A stretch of DNA of 64,000 nt from Isoetes taiwanensis (GCA_021234155.1 JAJEKV010000063.1:1894947-1958946); one strand, 5' to 3'; counted from the first letter of the stretch, positions 49,100-63,973 are shown. Notes: generated by a model not told the origin, from the sequence alone. A program made the numbers and translations.

Positions 49100-49492
49100 G
49101 TGGATCAAAAAGCACGAAGCAAAAGAACGCCGCCGAGAAAGGAAGAGGGAAGAGAAGAAGAGGAAGAGGAGGAGGCGAAAGCAGCCGAGGAGCTGAAGAA
49201 GAAGAAGAAGGGGAAGTTCATGCTGGGCCAAAGAAAACTCAAGGAGGTTCCACGAACAAAGACCCCCAACCCCAAGGTCGTCATCACCGAACGGTCAGCT
49301 GACCAGCCCCCGCCCTCCTCCGACGACTCTGAAGACGAAGACTTCAACCCCAACACCGAAGGTGGAAGCTCTTCTAAACCCCCAGCTGATGAGCAGGCAA
49401 TACCCGACCCCGAGCAGCCGGATCAAGCGCAGAAGCCCCCACCATATCCGACTTGGGACAGGAAGAAACAGCCACGGCCTGCCCGAGAATCC
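49100..49492 (+). pseudogene. Gag continuation in a shifted frame
   Basis: Reads EEEEEEEAKAAEELKKKKKG, FMLGQRKLKEVPRTKTPNPK, VVITERSADQPPPSSDDSED and a proline-rich tail (PDPEQPDQAQKPPPYP). It is the charged middle and disordered end of the Gag-like protein, separated from the start frame by at least one frameshift. It ends where integrase similarity starts. Confidence 0.55.
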
Positions 49493-50064
49493 TATGTGAG
49501 CAAATGTTGGCCGACATGCAACAGCTCGTGGAAGAAGTTCGAGGATATCTTCTTGCAGCAAGACATCGGACAATCAGAGAGTTCCAAGTTAGCGACGACG
49601 TATGGCTCAAGATCAAAGTGAAGCAGGCGAAGCTCCGCATCGGAAATTGTAAGAAGCTTGCTCCAAGGTGGGCTGGACCTTTCAGAATAGTCCAGAGAGT
49701 AGGAAATCAATCCTACAAGTTAGACTTGCCAGCACACCTAAAGATTCATAAAGTCTTCCACGTGAGTTTGTTGAAGAAGCACACCCCAAATCCAGACGAA
49801 GTCTTGGACACTCCAACGTTGTTGAAAATGACGGAGGAGCAGCTGGAAATAGTTCCAGAATTGATTCTTGATAAAGCCTTCAAGAAAACAAGGAGATCAG
49901 AGTTTCTCCAATATTTGGTCAAGTGGAAACACTTGCCCGTGGAAGACGCGACATGGGTACTTAAGAAAGATCTATTAAAGCAGTACCCACAGTTTATGGA
50001 GCAATGGGACGGCAAGGTCATCTTCGAAGAAATCGGCTCAGGCATGTCGATTTGTGTAGATTGA
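49480..50064 (+). CDS. Integrase C-terminus (GPF/Y module) plus chromodomain
   Basis: In one open frame: REFQVSDDVWLKIK, KLAPRWAGPFRIVQRVGNQS with YKLDLPAHLKIHKVFHVSLL (GPF/Y module of Ty3/gypsy integrases), then IVPELILD, FLQYLVKWKHLPVEDATWV and DLLKQYPQFMEQW, a chromodomain. The central W of VKW is present, but the other two aromatic-cage positions appear replaced (L for Y in KWKHLP), as in many plant chromoviruses. Such domains direct integration to particular chromatin. The catalytic DDE core, reverse transcriptase and protease are missing; the frame joins Gag-like sequence at about 49490. Confidence 0.85.
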   Translation, partial: CPRILCEQMLADMQQLVEEVRGYLLAARHRTIREFQVSDDVWLKIKVKQAKLRIGNCKKLAPRWAGPFRIVQRVGNQSYKLDLPAHLKIHKVFHVSLLKKHTPNPDEVLDTPTLLKMTEEQLEIVPELILDKAFKKTRRSEFLQYLVKWKHLPVEDATWVLKKDLLKQYPQFMEQWDGKVIFEEIGSGMSICVD

Positions 50065-50090
50065 TTCTATGTGTAGTTAAGATTAATCTA

Positions 50091-50125
50091 CGCATGCAAC
50101 CTATGCTAGGTATGGGTTGCATGCG
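50091..50125. repeat. 35-nt hairpin after the chromodomain
   Basis: CGCATGCAACC ... GGTTGCATGCG is a perfect 11-bp inverted repeat with a 13-base loop, 27 bp after the stop codon. It could act in 3' RNA folding. Confidence 0.75.
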
Positions 50126-51155
50126 TTGTTACCGATGATGAGACCGCTACGGTGATCTCTAGGACGTGGTGTAATGTCAATGTAGGCATGACCGCGGTTC
50201 CGCTTGGATGAGTTGGAAGGTAGATTAGAAAGTCTACTTCTGTCCCACGGAAGTAGACGACCTCGAGAGATAAGAGGCTATTCAGGAATGCATTGATAGG
50301 AAAAGCACCTCTAGTCAATGCCTACGGGGAGGACCCTATCCTTCACGCCCCATATCTTGAGGAAGGATTCCTATCCTCCACGTTAGGCAACTAAAATGTA
50401 GGCATAGCCATATAGGCATTATAGAGTATTTGTCTCCTCAAACCCGCGATGGAAGAAGCATCCTCTTCCTCGCCATACATTCATGTAGATAAGGTAAATT
50501 GTAGTCACCTTATAACCAAATTTTTTTATCCAATCTTGTTAATTTGGGATTTTTCGGTTTTGGCCAAAACTTTTGGAATTTTTGTTAAAGCCCAGATTTG
50601 CTATGATTTTGGGTTTCTAGCTTGGGAAAAACTCACTTAGATTGTCCAAAAATTGTCATTATAGTTTTTTTTCTTATTTCCATCCTTATCTGGCAGAGAG
50701 TGCATGCTATACAGAGGAATCGACGTGTATCGTCGTGGCATCCACGAGGATATGTTAAGTGAAATTGGCAAGCCGAGGCGAAGCATTTGTGCTTTTTTGT
50801 CGACTTTTCGTTTGATTGATTGGAAACGAGGGTTTTCCATGGCGGATGGTATGATTTTGGGGTTTGGGGTTTGCATCGAATTGCCTTGACTCCACGAATT
50901 GCGTGTGTCCGAGAAAGGGCCCGATTGGCATGCAATCTGGAACATGAGTTAATCTGCGGTTTTATTTGTGCTCAAGGCGGTCCGGATAGGCTGTGATATG
51001 CCGATAACAGAGGTATCGATACTCTAATGAAATCGTGTATTGCCAAGTTTCGTTTTGATTTGTCACGAGAGGCATTGCTATTTATCTATGATTCGGTTTT
51101 TATTCCCTTTCAAGTTTTGTTCGGAGAAACATGAGAGCCGGCTCGAAATATTAAA
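50126..51155. other. Element interior, no gene recognised
   Basis: Non-coding 3' interior of the LTR element. Open frames near 50704-50889 show no recognisable domain. Confidence 0.4.
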
Positions 51156-52639
51156 TCCTACTAAGATATGACGAAGTTTTTACAAATGAAGAAACAACGG
51201 ATGGATAGATGCATATCGGGCTCTCAAAAGATGTAGTTTTTCATAGTTTCTTACTACGCTTGAGTTCACAAAGCGACTTATTTTCCCGATTCGTATTTCA
51301 ATTGGTTTTAAGGTCAGATTTCTAAGATCCTGTTGATTTAGATAAGGGTAGAATCGGATGCTTTATGCATGTTTTTCCTCCGTAACTTGAAAACAAGGCT
51401 ACAAATTTGGTTTGCATGCATAAACAGGAGAAAAAGGAATACATGGGCAAGGCATCTAATATGTGCAAATTTTGCATTATAATTCTGTTTGAGGCATGTT
51501 CTACTAGGGAAATTGGGTCATGTTTAAGGTTCTAACTAGGTTGCCAAAGGTTCTACAAGGGAAATTGCATGCTGGAGATTGGCAAGGCTGAGCTGAGTAT
51601 TAGGTTCTCTATAAGTTTGCTTCAAATTTAGGATCTTTAGATGGGGAATGTTCATGAGCTCCTTAGCTCATTTTAGGACTTTTTGATCGAAATATCTTGC
51701 ACGATTTGAAATATGAAAAAAGGCTTTGTGCAAAGGGCTTAGTTTTCCATCAAATTATGTTGCATGTGGTTTGTTCTCTCTGTTCCTTTCTTTATACCTA
51801 GATATAGACTTGAGATGTAACATGCTTTGAGTTCGTTGTCTTTTTAACTTTGATTCATAAATATTTTTATGAATGACTTTGTCTCTTCTTCATTGTGTCA
51901 CGGGCAAAAGTTTCCATAGACATAGACATGTGCTATCAATTGTCAATATATCCATGCTAAAAGAATTATAATAGATAGATAGATAGATAGTATAATAATA
52001 AGAAGTATAGTATTATAATATAAGAAGTGTTGTACAACATGAGATAAACTATTGATATTGTATCCAGGGATGAACATCTGCCATGGCACTTGATGTGTGA
52101 ATGATATTTGACACTTTGAGACTAGATTGGCATTTACATTTTCGTTGCAGAATGGAGCTTGCCCATTTTGGAAAGATGGGTTATGCATCTAGATATATCA
52201 TAGAAGTAATTACGTATCTATTGGACAATGAGCCTTGGTTTTCTCTAGGCCTTCTGTGCTTCTTCCTCCACCTGATCAACAAATTGCTTTAGCATGGATA
52301 CAAGCGAGCATGGATACAAGCCCGGTGATGGGTTTAAAAGCAATGGCAGCAAGGGATGCCGAATTCTAATGCCCAATTCTAACATTGTAGGTTCATCTAT
52401 TGCATCTTCAACATATTGTCTTGCCTGTCTCTTGATTGTTTAGCTTGGTTACTTAATATCTTTCTTAGTTTTTGCAAGCCCTGCTCTACATGCCATTTGC
52501 ACATTACTAACATGGACGAAATCTATAGTTACATTTTCTAAATTATGTATGTATCTCTAGCTGGAGCTTGCTTTAAACAATCATTAGCGGATGTTTGCAT
52601 GCTCTTGACTCTTTTCAGAATACATGTAAGGTGGCGAGA

Positions 52640-53130
52640 ATGATCTTGGCGTTGCTTGAAGCTCGTTTTATGCTTAAGGACATCCGTCGGAAAGGTCATT
52701 GAAAGGTCCATTGATGCTAGGCGTCCATTTTCCAACTTCCTAGCATAAATGGGCCAAAACAAGTGCCAAATTAGGCGCAATATCTTTCTTTGCCACAGTT
52801 TTGATCGAAATATGGCCATAGCTCCTAAATGAAAGCTCCATTTTTTTGCGCAAGAACATCCATCGAAAAGGTGACTAGAAGCTCCACAATTGATGCTAGG
52901 CGTCCATTTTCCAAATTCTTAGCATAAATGGGCCAAAAGAGTGCCAAATCAATCAATGTATTTCTTTGCCACGCTTTTTTCTGGTTGGGTAGAAATATGG
53001 CCATAGCTCCTAAATGAAAGCTCTATTGTGCATTGCAAGAACATGTATTGGGAAGATCATTGGACGATCCACAAATATTGCTAGGCATACATTTTCCAAA
53101 TGCTTAGCATGAATGGCTCAAACCACCAGT
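52640..53130. repeat. Three units of the roughly 175-bp minisatellite (second locus)
   Basis: Same family as 10080-10565: ATATGGCCATAGCTCCTAAA, AAATGAAAGCTC, GAACATCC, TTGATGCTAGGCGTCCATTT and TAGCATAAATGGGCC. Confidence 0.75.
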
Positions 53131-53311
53131 CTGTATTTGTTGAACTTGGTTTTTACAACATTTGCAACAAATTTTGTTATGGCGGTTGAATGCTTGGCCT
53201 TACTTAGTAGTTGGCTTTCTTGCACATCTTTGAGGACCTTAGATGTAAATTCAAGCAACACTTAGGCAAGGCTTCTTCAAAGATTCCATTGGCTTTACAC
53301 ACAAAAGTGCT

Positions 53312-53725
53312 TTGCTTTGTGCAATGATGTGGATCATGACTGGTACAACATGCGGTTTCTTGCACATAGTCACGTTGAAGATGAAGCAAAAGAGAAGTCT
53401 TGGCCATTACTCTAAGTTTCTCAATTCAATTTATCTTGAGAAATGCATTGTCCATATTTTCATTCTGCGAGGATTTGTTTTAAAGAGGTATTTCAAGTTC
53501 ATAGCTGCAAGATTAATGAATTTGGATAAATCCAAAAGTTTGGTTAACCTAATTGCAGATCTTGATTATATTGATCTAGGTCTTCCTCCTAAACCTCTAG
53601 CCTTGGGGTACCTCAATATTAGTGACATTGGTTTGAATTTCAAGAATGGTCATCTTTGTAACTTAGCAAATTCTTCCAAAGTGATCAACTTTGTTTTCGC
53701 GGTACGAATGAAGGGCTTCATTTGA
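53312..53725 (+). other. Open frame of 137 codons, unidentified
   Basis: Contains FIAARLMNLDKSKSLVNLIA and DLGLPPKPLALGYLNISDIG. Not recognised. May be a captured gene piece in the Helitron or chance. Confidence 0.25.
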
Positions 53726-54820
53726 CAAGTCCTTGAATACTTGCCCACAAACAAAGTGGCTTGCAGCTTTGATTTTCATTCTCGCATATTCTTCATTCAA
53801 TGAGGAACAGCTATGAGTTGTTTTAGCATTGGAATATTTTAAGAGTTCCGAGAGGGCATACAATGTCGATTCTATGATCTTGCTTTACGCCATTTTTTCC
53901 GGAGGCAAAAAAGGATTAAAGAGATGAATTTGGCAAGTGAGAAGGGGCATCATGATCTGCGATTGCAATAATGGAGCTGCAGCTCTTCCATTCTTGCCTG
54001 CGACAACTTATTCCATTTGAGTAAAGTTTTACTGAGGTAGATAAACTGAAGCATACACAGTTAGCGGAAGAAACAAAAGCATTTGAAAAATTTGACCCTG
54101 GCCTTTAGAGATATCACTGATTTAGGACAAACTTGCTTGCCAAAATTGACATGTATGCAACTTTGAAAGTGACAAAACACGTTGATGCTTAAGTTTCTTA
54201 AATGATCCTGACATCGTTTCTTTCTCCTTGGAATGACTATTACTTCTGTCTTGGTTGATAAGTGCTTCTTGGAGTCATTTGAGGTGCAATGAACCAAACG
54301 ACCTTCAACAAGAGAAGGTATTTACATCAACTTTGTTATCTGGTAGTGTCCATAGCACTAGAGTTCGTTGTATTAAAACCTTCACCATATTCTAGACATT
54401 GATCTGACTCTGCAGACACTGTGCAGACACGCCTGCATTCCAAGGCATAACAAATTCCATTTTTTTTAATGTCACCCACGTTCTTTGATTAGGCCCTTCA
54501 GCACCAGGATTTCAATGAGGTGGTTTATGAACTTTCTTACAAGTCCATAGCACTGTAGTTCATTGCATTTCTCTTCTTTAATCTGTTGTATTGGAAAACC
54601 TTCACCATATTCCAGATATGATCATGGCTACATTCCAGATCATAACAAGTTTCACCATTTGCATTTCATTCAAGTGAGCTCAGGTAACATCTTCTTAATG
54701 TTCTTTTAAAAGTTGTTCATTCATTCAATGTAATTGTATAAGGCTTTAAATTGTGATCAAATATGTTTTTCTCTGTACTTTAGCTTCTATCCCTGAGAAT
54801 GGCGATAAACAATTAGAAAA

Positions 54821-54997
54821 GAACCAGTGGAAGATTTTAACTTATGGACTCAGGTTTATGACATTACCTCTGTGACGGAAGAGCGAATTCAGGATATCTG
54901 GAAAGCAAGTGCGGCCATGATGGAGGCTGTTGATAGAGCATCTGCAAGAGAGAAAAGAGGAGGGAAAGGCATTGTTTCCATGCAAAAAGGAAAATAA
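54821..54997 (+). pseudogene. Possible captured terminal exon, unidentified
   Basis: An open segment with coding-like composition: EPVEDFNLWTQVYDITSVTE, then IWKASAAMMEAVDRASAREK and GIVSMQKGK, stop TAA at 54995-54997. Lysine-rich C-terminus. I do not recognise the parent. Its isolation inside a Helitron suggests gene capture. Confidence 0.35.
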
Positions 54998-56383
54998 CAT
55001 TTCATCGTTGTGTACATTTGTGAAGTATTATTTCCTCTCTATTTGAGTTTTAATGGTATTAATACCACATTTTAATACTAGAAATTGGTGCTTGCCGCTT
55101 ATGTTCGATGATTTCAAAGTTCAAATATCACGACTGCAGGTCTGCCCCAGTGTCCAGCTTGCAGTTTGCAGATATAGCTCCCATTAAAATCTGTATAAAA
55201 TGTGGAATTGTTATCTCAATATAGAGAGATCATAATGTTTCAGCAGTTCAACAGTTGCTTGCTGCCTTATTGCGTAGCTATTAGTCTTTTGTGTAGAAGT
55301 TGAGATAAGTTATGAACTTGCCTTCCCATCTTTAATGCAAATGAAGAATGAGAATGCTCTTCATACAACTCAACTAAAAGGAAGTTGAGGTCTGTGTTAA
55401 AGTGAAATTATTAAAGAATCCACTTCATTGGGTTTTTGATCTATGGTTCACCATAAATATCTGTACATATTCCTGCATTATTGAGAAATAGGAAGTAATT
55501 CCATACAATTAAGTGACACTGAAGGCAAGCCAAATCTTGATGACACCCAACTCAATTCACCGGAAGGTGACAGGTGAGAAATTTTGGCGAATATTCAATG
55601 GGCTTTCTCTTGATGACTTGCTTGCTGCTTTGCAGATAGACATCTATCTGTCAAGAGTGTTCTTTGCTCAGCTAAATGTGTTGCATACAGCGAACTCAGA
55701 TATGCTAACCCGATTTGAGCCAACCATCGATTCATTTCTAGAAGTATATGTTTCATGAAAGACTACAAGTGAAATACCTCACTATGGAATAGTTTATTAA
55801 ATTCACCATCTTCAGGTTGGTATTTCCATAATTTTGTGAAATGACCACAGAATGAGGATAGGTTGCTCCTATTGGGAGCTAAAAACATATATTACTTAAT
55901 ACACACCATTTTGAGCATATCAACGTTCATGTGCAATTATTTACTCCTATGGTTTTGCTTGCCATAGATACATGGATGTGCATTATGGTTTTATTCGTCT
56001 CACAACATAATTGTAAGACACACAAAGACTAGAAGATATAATAGGACAACTGCATGTGTTTAGGTAGTAAAGATACCCTTTTGCAAATTGCTATTGTAAT
56101 AACTGTTTTTGCATCATGCCTTAAAATCTATGTTGTGAGGATGCAAACTGTGCATACAAAATGAGAACATTCAAATTTATAACATAATCATCATATCACA
56201 CTTTACAACATCCAATGATCAATGATCGTGTAATAACAACCAAAACTTAATAAATGAAGACTTAACATATATTACCTTTGCCATCTCCAAGCTACATGTC
56301 TTTTTTAGCCAATGATGAAACAACTGCCTCTTCTCCTCTTCAAATTGTTACTAAAGCCCGGCAACGCCGGGCACCATAACTAG

Positions 56384-56801
56384 TTAATAATTAAAATGGT
56401 ACTAACGTAGTGTCGACCTGCAGGCCAATAGAGCGCTCCGGAGGGCAAGGAGGTCGAGCTACGAAGACTTGCAACACAAATTTTGTTGGAATGTGTTGCA
56501 AGGAATGAAGAGTACCTCGAAGGATAATTATATATATGAAATATTAAAATTTTGATAAACTAAAATGTCGTGATAAGTGAAACTAGTGAGTAACTTGTTT
56601 TAATGATGCTACGAATTAATAAGTTATTTCATAAGATAATGGCGTAATAATGTCCTAAAAATATTACCTTAAGGTAATCATAATAAATGTGTAAGTATTA
56701 TAGTAGTATATTGTATGCATCAGGTTGATTGCAGGTTAGGAGGATTCCAAGGTGGGGAGACCCACGATGCTGCAGACAACATCATTTCAAGGTGGGGAGA
56801 A
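56384..56801. other. 3' interior of the LTR element up to the polypurine tract
   Basis: Non-coding. CAAGGTGGGGAGA occurs at about 56748 and again directly before the 3' LTR, so the polypurine tract is duplicated. Confidence 0.6.
56790..56801 (+). promoter_or_regulatory. Polypurine tract
   Basis: AAGGTGGGGAGAA lies immediately 5' of the TGTGACG start of the 3' LTR, the expected place for plus-strand priming. Confidence 0.8.
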
Positions 56802-58386
56802 TGTGACGTTCCAGCACAGTATACGGTCCCAGGACGTATACTATACTGCCTCGTCACGCGTACACGCCACCCCGACTGACGTGTACGCCAACGTGTAGCC
56901 AAGCGGGTAGCCCCTAGGGGGCAACTTGCAAGGTATGTGCATTTATTAATGTGCACATTTACCAATGTGCACATTTATCAAGGTGCACATTTTCCCATGT
57001 GGATACCTTTATGCCACCTAGCCATTAAAGGCAAGTGGGCCATACCCAATTATCCCACATGCTTAAAGGGATAATTGGAAACCCTAGCCCTAACCCCTTG
57101 TCTATTTAGGTTAAGGAAACCCTAACTTGCCATTTTCGTCCATAGGGTCTTAGAGCTCTGTTTTGCTCGCTCAAGGGGTCAAGACCGCCTCCCAGGCTCT
57201 GTCTGAGCGAATTGCACCATTAGTTTTCCTTGTTAGCTCCATCTTCAAGAAGTTCAGCAGGATGGTCGAATTCAGGGCAGGAGGAGCGAGCCAAGGATCA
57301 GGTACTTAGTCGATTTAATAGCCTAAACCGTCTTCCATTGTATCAGTAGGTTTAGCATATTAAATCGCCCATAGCAGCCATTTAGATTCCCAGACACCAG
57401 ACACTAACTAAAGAACCTAACTCTATGATATAGATTAGATTTAGTTCTTTAGTTCTTCTGTGATGTATATGGATGATGTATCTCTGTGAACTCCTTGTAT
57501 TGGGAAGGGGGGTAGAGACCCTAAAGCTTGGTAGTTGATGCTCCTAGATTAGCCTCTCTAGCACACTGTAGATTCGGCCTGTGCACAGGAGCCACACCTG
57601 GTTGTGGGTGAAGGGGCCAGACTGGCTTATAAAGAGGTTCGTGTTCTGACTCTTGAATGATCCCTCTGGTGTGTAAAGTCTACCGGGGATCATTGTGGAC
57701 TAGGTCTAATGGCTTGCCACTGCGTGTGGGCAAGGCATGGGCTCGACACCCGTGGAGTGATGCGTCACTCTCCAGTGGGTTCAAGTCGAATAAGGGCAGT
57801 GGCTTTCTAGTCACCTTGAGTCAGCATGTAGATCTCTGGAGGGAGAGATCCCTACCCCCCATCGGGCGGGAGATGCAACCCGGGAATAGCCCCTTTGGCT
57901 ATGCATCCCGGCGGGCTCTGATCGGGTCCCAACACTTTTCAGCCTACTCGGCCAAAGTGTGCACATGGGAGGGGCGGATGGAGTGGACAACCCTAAGCCA
58001 TGTTCTCATGCCGCCCAAATCCATTGCCATGAATTGCATGCGCAATGAACTCACGGAGACCCAAGCCATCAGTCATCCCTTTGAGTCTGAGCCTTGGGTA
58101 GGATTTCCCATGTGATGTACTGATCATTGTCTATGCAGACGTGTGATGAGCCACCCTACGAGGTGGTATGTGATATTGATGTTGTGTACTGACATGTATG
58201 TTTACGCTTCCGCAACTAGGTCGACCCTGAGGGAGACAGGGTAAATGACCCCTTCATTCTTCCCACTGGAACTCATCAAGGTTGCAGTGATACGTGGAGG
58301 GCCCTGTATCAGTGTGGAGCTGGTATGGGGGATGAACTCCTGTTTGTATATGGTGAGAGCACCGTATATGAGTAGGGGACGTCACA
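56802..58386 (+). repeat. 3' LTR (1585 bp)
   Basis: Matches the 5' LTR over its length, with an extra ACGCCAACGTGTAGCC-type segment near 56890, and scattered differences in the 57850-58060 part. Ends GGGGACGTCACA followed by the GGAAG target duplication. Confidence 0.9.
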
Positions 58387-59280
58387 GGAAGCAAGACATG
58401 TTAGCAAATAAACTGATAACCATATATTTCCCAAACACTGTTCATGTGGAATTGACTCTGTTACTGTAGCAGAGTTGACCCGATGACATATTCTAAACAA
58501 GGTGCACCCTCAAGTACCTCAGTCGTTGGATCTGTCCAACATACGACCCTAATCTTATTTGGAGCCTTTGGGTGTCTCTTGTTTCAATTATAATCATTTA
58601 CGATTTGGGGTGCCTATGGTTTTGAAATATGAAATGCAAGTTCGTCTAAGGTTTTGAAATCTGAAATATGAGGACACATCTCTATACGGTTTGCCTAAGG
58701 TTTTAAATAATAAAACATCGAGACTCGAACCTCTATAAAAAAATTCAATATCTAACTAGTAAATGTGTGCCCAGCATTGCCGCACATAAGTACGCATGTA
58801 TTTATAGGACTGATTGACAGTCAAAATAGGATTGATCATATGAGGTTGGTGCCTTAACCAAAGAAATTTTAGTCATGTCTCTCTATATAACCATTGCACA
58901 TTTATGTCTCCAACAGGAAACATGAATTTGCTATGATGTTTATTGCACTAAATAATATCTTTTTGCTTTTGTCAGAGTTCAACAACTGTTGAGTATATGA
59001 AAAAATTGCACAAGCATGTGTCTGATATTGCCATGTAGTGTGCTTATATACACATTCAATGTAAGACATCATGTGGAGTTGGTACTCTTCATGGCTCTTT
59101 TAGGATTCGTGTCAAAGCGTGTCCCTCTATATAGCTTCTCCATGTCCATGATTTCAACAAATCTCATTATCTTATTATATTATGTTTATCGCCCTCGAGC
59201 AATTTTTGAGAAACAAAATGTGAAAATAGGAATCCATTTTTTAAGTTCAGTCACTCTAAGAACATTCAGTATGGAGGCAG
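58387..59280. other. Flank; minus-strand Helitron 3' terminus at 58756-58786
   Basis: ACTAGT at 58755-58760 followed by GTGTGCCCAGCATTGCCGCAC is the reverse complement of a decayed Helitron end (stem GTGCGGCAATGCTGGGCAC, then CTAG and T). The body would extend to the right on the minus strand; no 5' end was identified. Confidence 0.45.
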
Positions 59281-59380
59281 AATTCCATAAGTTCCAAAAC
59301 TATTTTCGACACCTACCCTCGAGTTCGCTGAATTCCATAAGTTCCAAAAGTATTTTTGATACCTACCCTCGAGTTCGCTG
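59281..59380. repeat. Exact 50-bp tandem duplication
   Basis: AATTCCATAAGTTCCAAAA ... CCCTCGAGTTCGCTG occurs twice with three or so differences, 59281-59330 and 59331-59380. Confidence 0.9.
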
Positions 59381-59545
59381 ACCTGATGTATGATTTGTGT
59401 AAGTTCTAACAAACCACATGACCTTGAAGTGTGTTAGTGGGCATAAGTTAGGGCACCAATGATCTTCATAAGTTTCAACAAATCACATGACCGTGTTGAT
59501 GTGTGGTGTCGGTATAAGTTAGGGCAATTGTTAATAAGAATGTCA

Positions 59546-59575
59546 CGGTTCTATTGCGTATTCGCAATAGAACCG
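59546..59575. repeat. Perfect 13-bp palindrome, left copy
   Basis: CGGTTCTATTGCG, a 4-base loop, CGCAATAGAACCG. Preceded by GAATGTCA, which is also present before the right copy at 63974. A TATATATA box follows at about 59622. Confidence 0.85.
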
Positions 59576-59790
59576 CCATTCTGTGGCAAGGGACGTTGCT
59601 ATTTCGAGACTGCCTTCTTCTATATATACTCTTCCTTTTCAGTTTTTTCCTTATCGGCGTTCTCTTGAGCTACTCTATTCTGTTCCTTCTAGCTTCTTAG
59701 AGTCTCCTTACCTTAGCTACTTTCATCTATTACTCCTAGAATTATTTCAGGGCAAGGTTAATATTCGGGCGATGCCTCAGGGCGCTTTGC

Positions 59791-59912
59791 TTTTCTTGTT
59801 GCATGCAGTTCTGGTTGTTCTAGGGCTTGTTGAACTGTTTAGTTTGGATGGTTTTCTTGTTGCATGCAGTTCTGGTTGTTCTAGGGTTTGTTGAACTATT
59901 TAGTTTGGATGG
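59791..59912. repeat. 61-bp tandem duplication
   Basis: TTTTCTTGTTGCATGCAGTT ... TTTAGTTTGGATGG twice in a row. Confidence 0.9.
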
Positions 59913-60305
59913 GATTGATTCATTCTTGCTGAGATTGGATTTTTTGCTTTGATTTTTGGTTTAATGGCGAAATCCGTTCCTAGGCTTGTTTCTAGGTTTG
60001 TTTGATTTTTTGAAATCCTAGATCTTGGTACTCCGATGCCTGTGTTGTGTTTTTCGACAGGTTGGGCCATGTTTTGCCTTGCCAATTCTTTTCCTGGATC
60101 GTTTTTGGGATGCGCCCTTCTGTCGATGTGTTGTTGGCGGTGTTATGATGCTTTTGACAAATCTTGCCTGGCTCTAGCATTCTCATCTGTGAAGGCAAAC
60201 GACAAAGGTTTTGGCAACGACAAGGGTTTAGGCAAACAACAAGGGTTTGATCATTTTTGGCTGGGTCCTCTGTTTCGGATTTGCTCTATGTAGCTATTTG
60301 GCAGC

Positions 60306-60382
60306 AAGATTTCTTGAACGGCATTCCTCCTCTGGTCGGGCTGAAAGATTTCTTGAACGGCATTCCTCCTCTGGCGTTTCTA
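60306..60382. repeat. Short tandem duplication (about 38 bp)
   Basis: AGATTTCTTGAACGGCATTC followed by CTCCTCTGG occurs twice. Confidence 0.85.
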
Positions 60383-63033
<2,651 letters not shown>

Positions 63034-63973
63034 AATCAGGTGACATTGGTTTTGTTATTACATTATTACACCATACTAGGTGAGTCTTAGCTCATTGATC
63101 TATTTTTTATAGTTTTTTCACAGGGTGCTCTTATTTCCATTGTTCTTACCATATCCAAAAACATGTATGCATTTTTGCACTAGTTTCTTTTGCCGCCCTT
63201 GCTAATATAGCTTGTTTTCCTATTGACATGGCCAGGTCACGTGCTTATACCGGCCCTTATCTTGTTAGCTTCTTTTGTTCTTTTAGTCTCATTTTTGGCA
63301 TTGTTCAATTTAGTCTTTTGCTTCACATTAGTTTGTTCATGATGTTTGTTGATGTGCTCCATGTTCGTCCTTAGCTTTGCCTTGGTGGTTTTGCCAGTTT
63401 AGTCTTTTTGTATCACATTGTAATAGTTAGTCGATTTTGTCTGTTGTCCTTTTTTCTTTAGATTGTTACATAGTTCTATTGATGCCATTATTTCAGTTGC
63501 TCCCTATTCTTATTAATTTTCATCCTTTCCATCTATCTTTCTGCTTCATCGGTTCCAGTTTGTTGTTAGTTAGCATCTTTGCTCCTTTACCCCATTAGTT
63601 CCATTTTTGTTCATGGGCTATTTGCTAGCTGTTGTCACTCCTTGACTTTGCTTTGATGCTTCATTACACATACCTTAGTTTAGCTGCATCTTCAATGATC
63701 CATTCATTTACATGCTCGCATGCATCACCTTTATTACTTTGTACTTGGTTAAATAGAACATTTGAGACATTTTGTGTTTGTCCGAGTCCTCTTTTCTCGC
63801 CCAGTTCCTTTGATCATGTTTTATTACCGTTTCGTCCTTTAGTCCCTTAAGCATCCATGTCTATTTTTTGTATTTCATATTTTGTGTATTTTAGTATCAG
63901 TGGTGGTTTTGAGTTAGCTTCCTCTTCTGTCGGCTGATATATCTTGTGTCTAGGACCTTGCCATAGAATGTCA
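63034..63973. other. No gene recognised; T-rich
   Basis: Continues the pyrimidine-rich plus strand; no domain or RNA gene recognised. Confidence 0.4.

Larger units (their letters stand above)
51156..56383 (+). mobile_element. Candidate Helitron, non-autonomous, inside the LTR element
   Basis: 3' terminus: GCCCGGCAACGCCGGGC (56356-56372, a 7-bp stem with a short loop), seven bases, then CTAG followed by T, the classic Helitron end. 5' terminus: candidate A|TCCTACTAAGATATGACGAA at 51156, which matches the TCCTACTA-type start of plant Helitrons. No target duplication is expected, and insertion would be between A and T. No Rep/helicase was found. The interior carries the 175-bp minisatellite, a possible captured exon at 54821 and unidentified frames. 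The 3' end is strong; the 5' end is an inference. Confidence 0.7.
46411..58386 (+). mobile_element. Full-length chromovirus-type LTR retrotransposon, non-autonomous
   Basis: 5' LTR 46411-47986, 3' LTR 56802-58386, primer-binding site 47988-47999, polypurine tract before 56802, and identical 5-bp target duplications GGAAG at 46406-46410 and 58387-58391. The coding part keeps a Gag-like N-terminus and the integrase C-terminus with chromodomain (Ty3/gypsy, chromovirus lineage). Protease, reverse transcriptase, RNase H and the integrase catalytic core are absent. A Helitron of about 5.2 kb sits in the 3' half. Movement would need proteins supplied by a relative. Confidence 0.9.

Noticed and set aside
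48760-49356. Minus-strand frames opposite the Gag-like region
   Set aside because: Shadow frames of the purine-rich charged coding strand, rich in Leu/Ser/Phe as expected from its complement.
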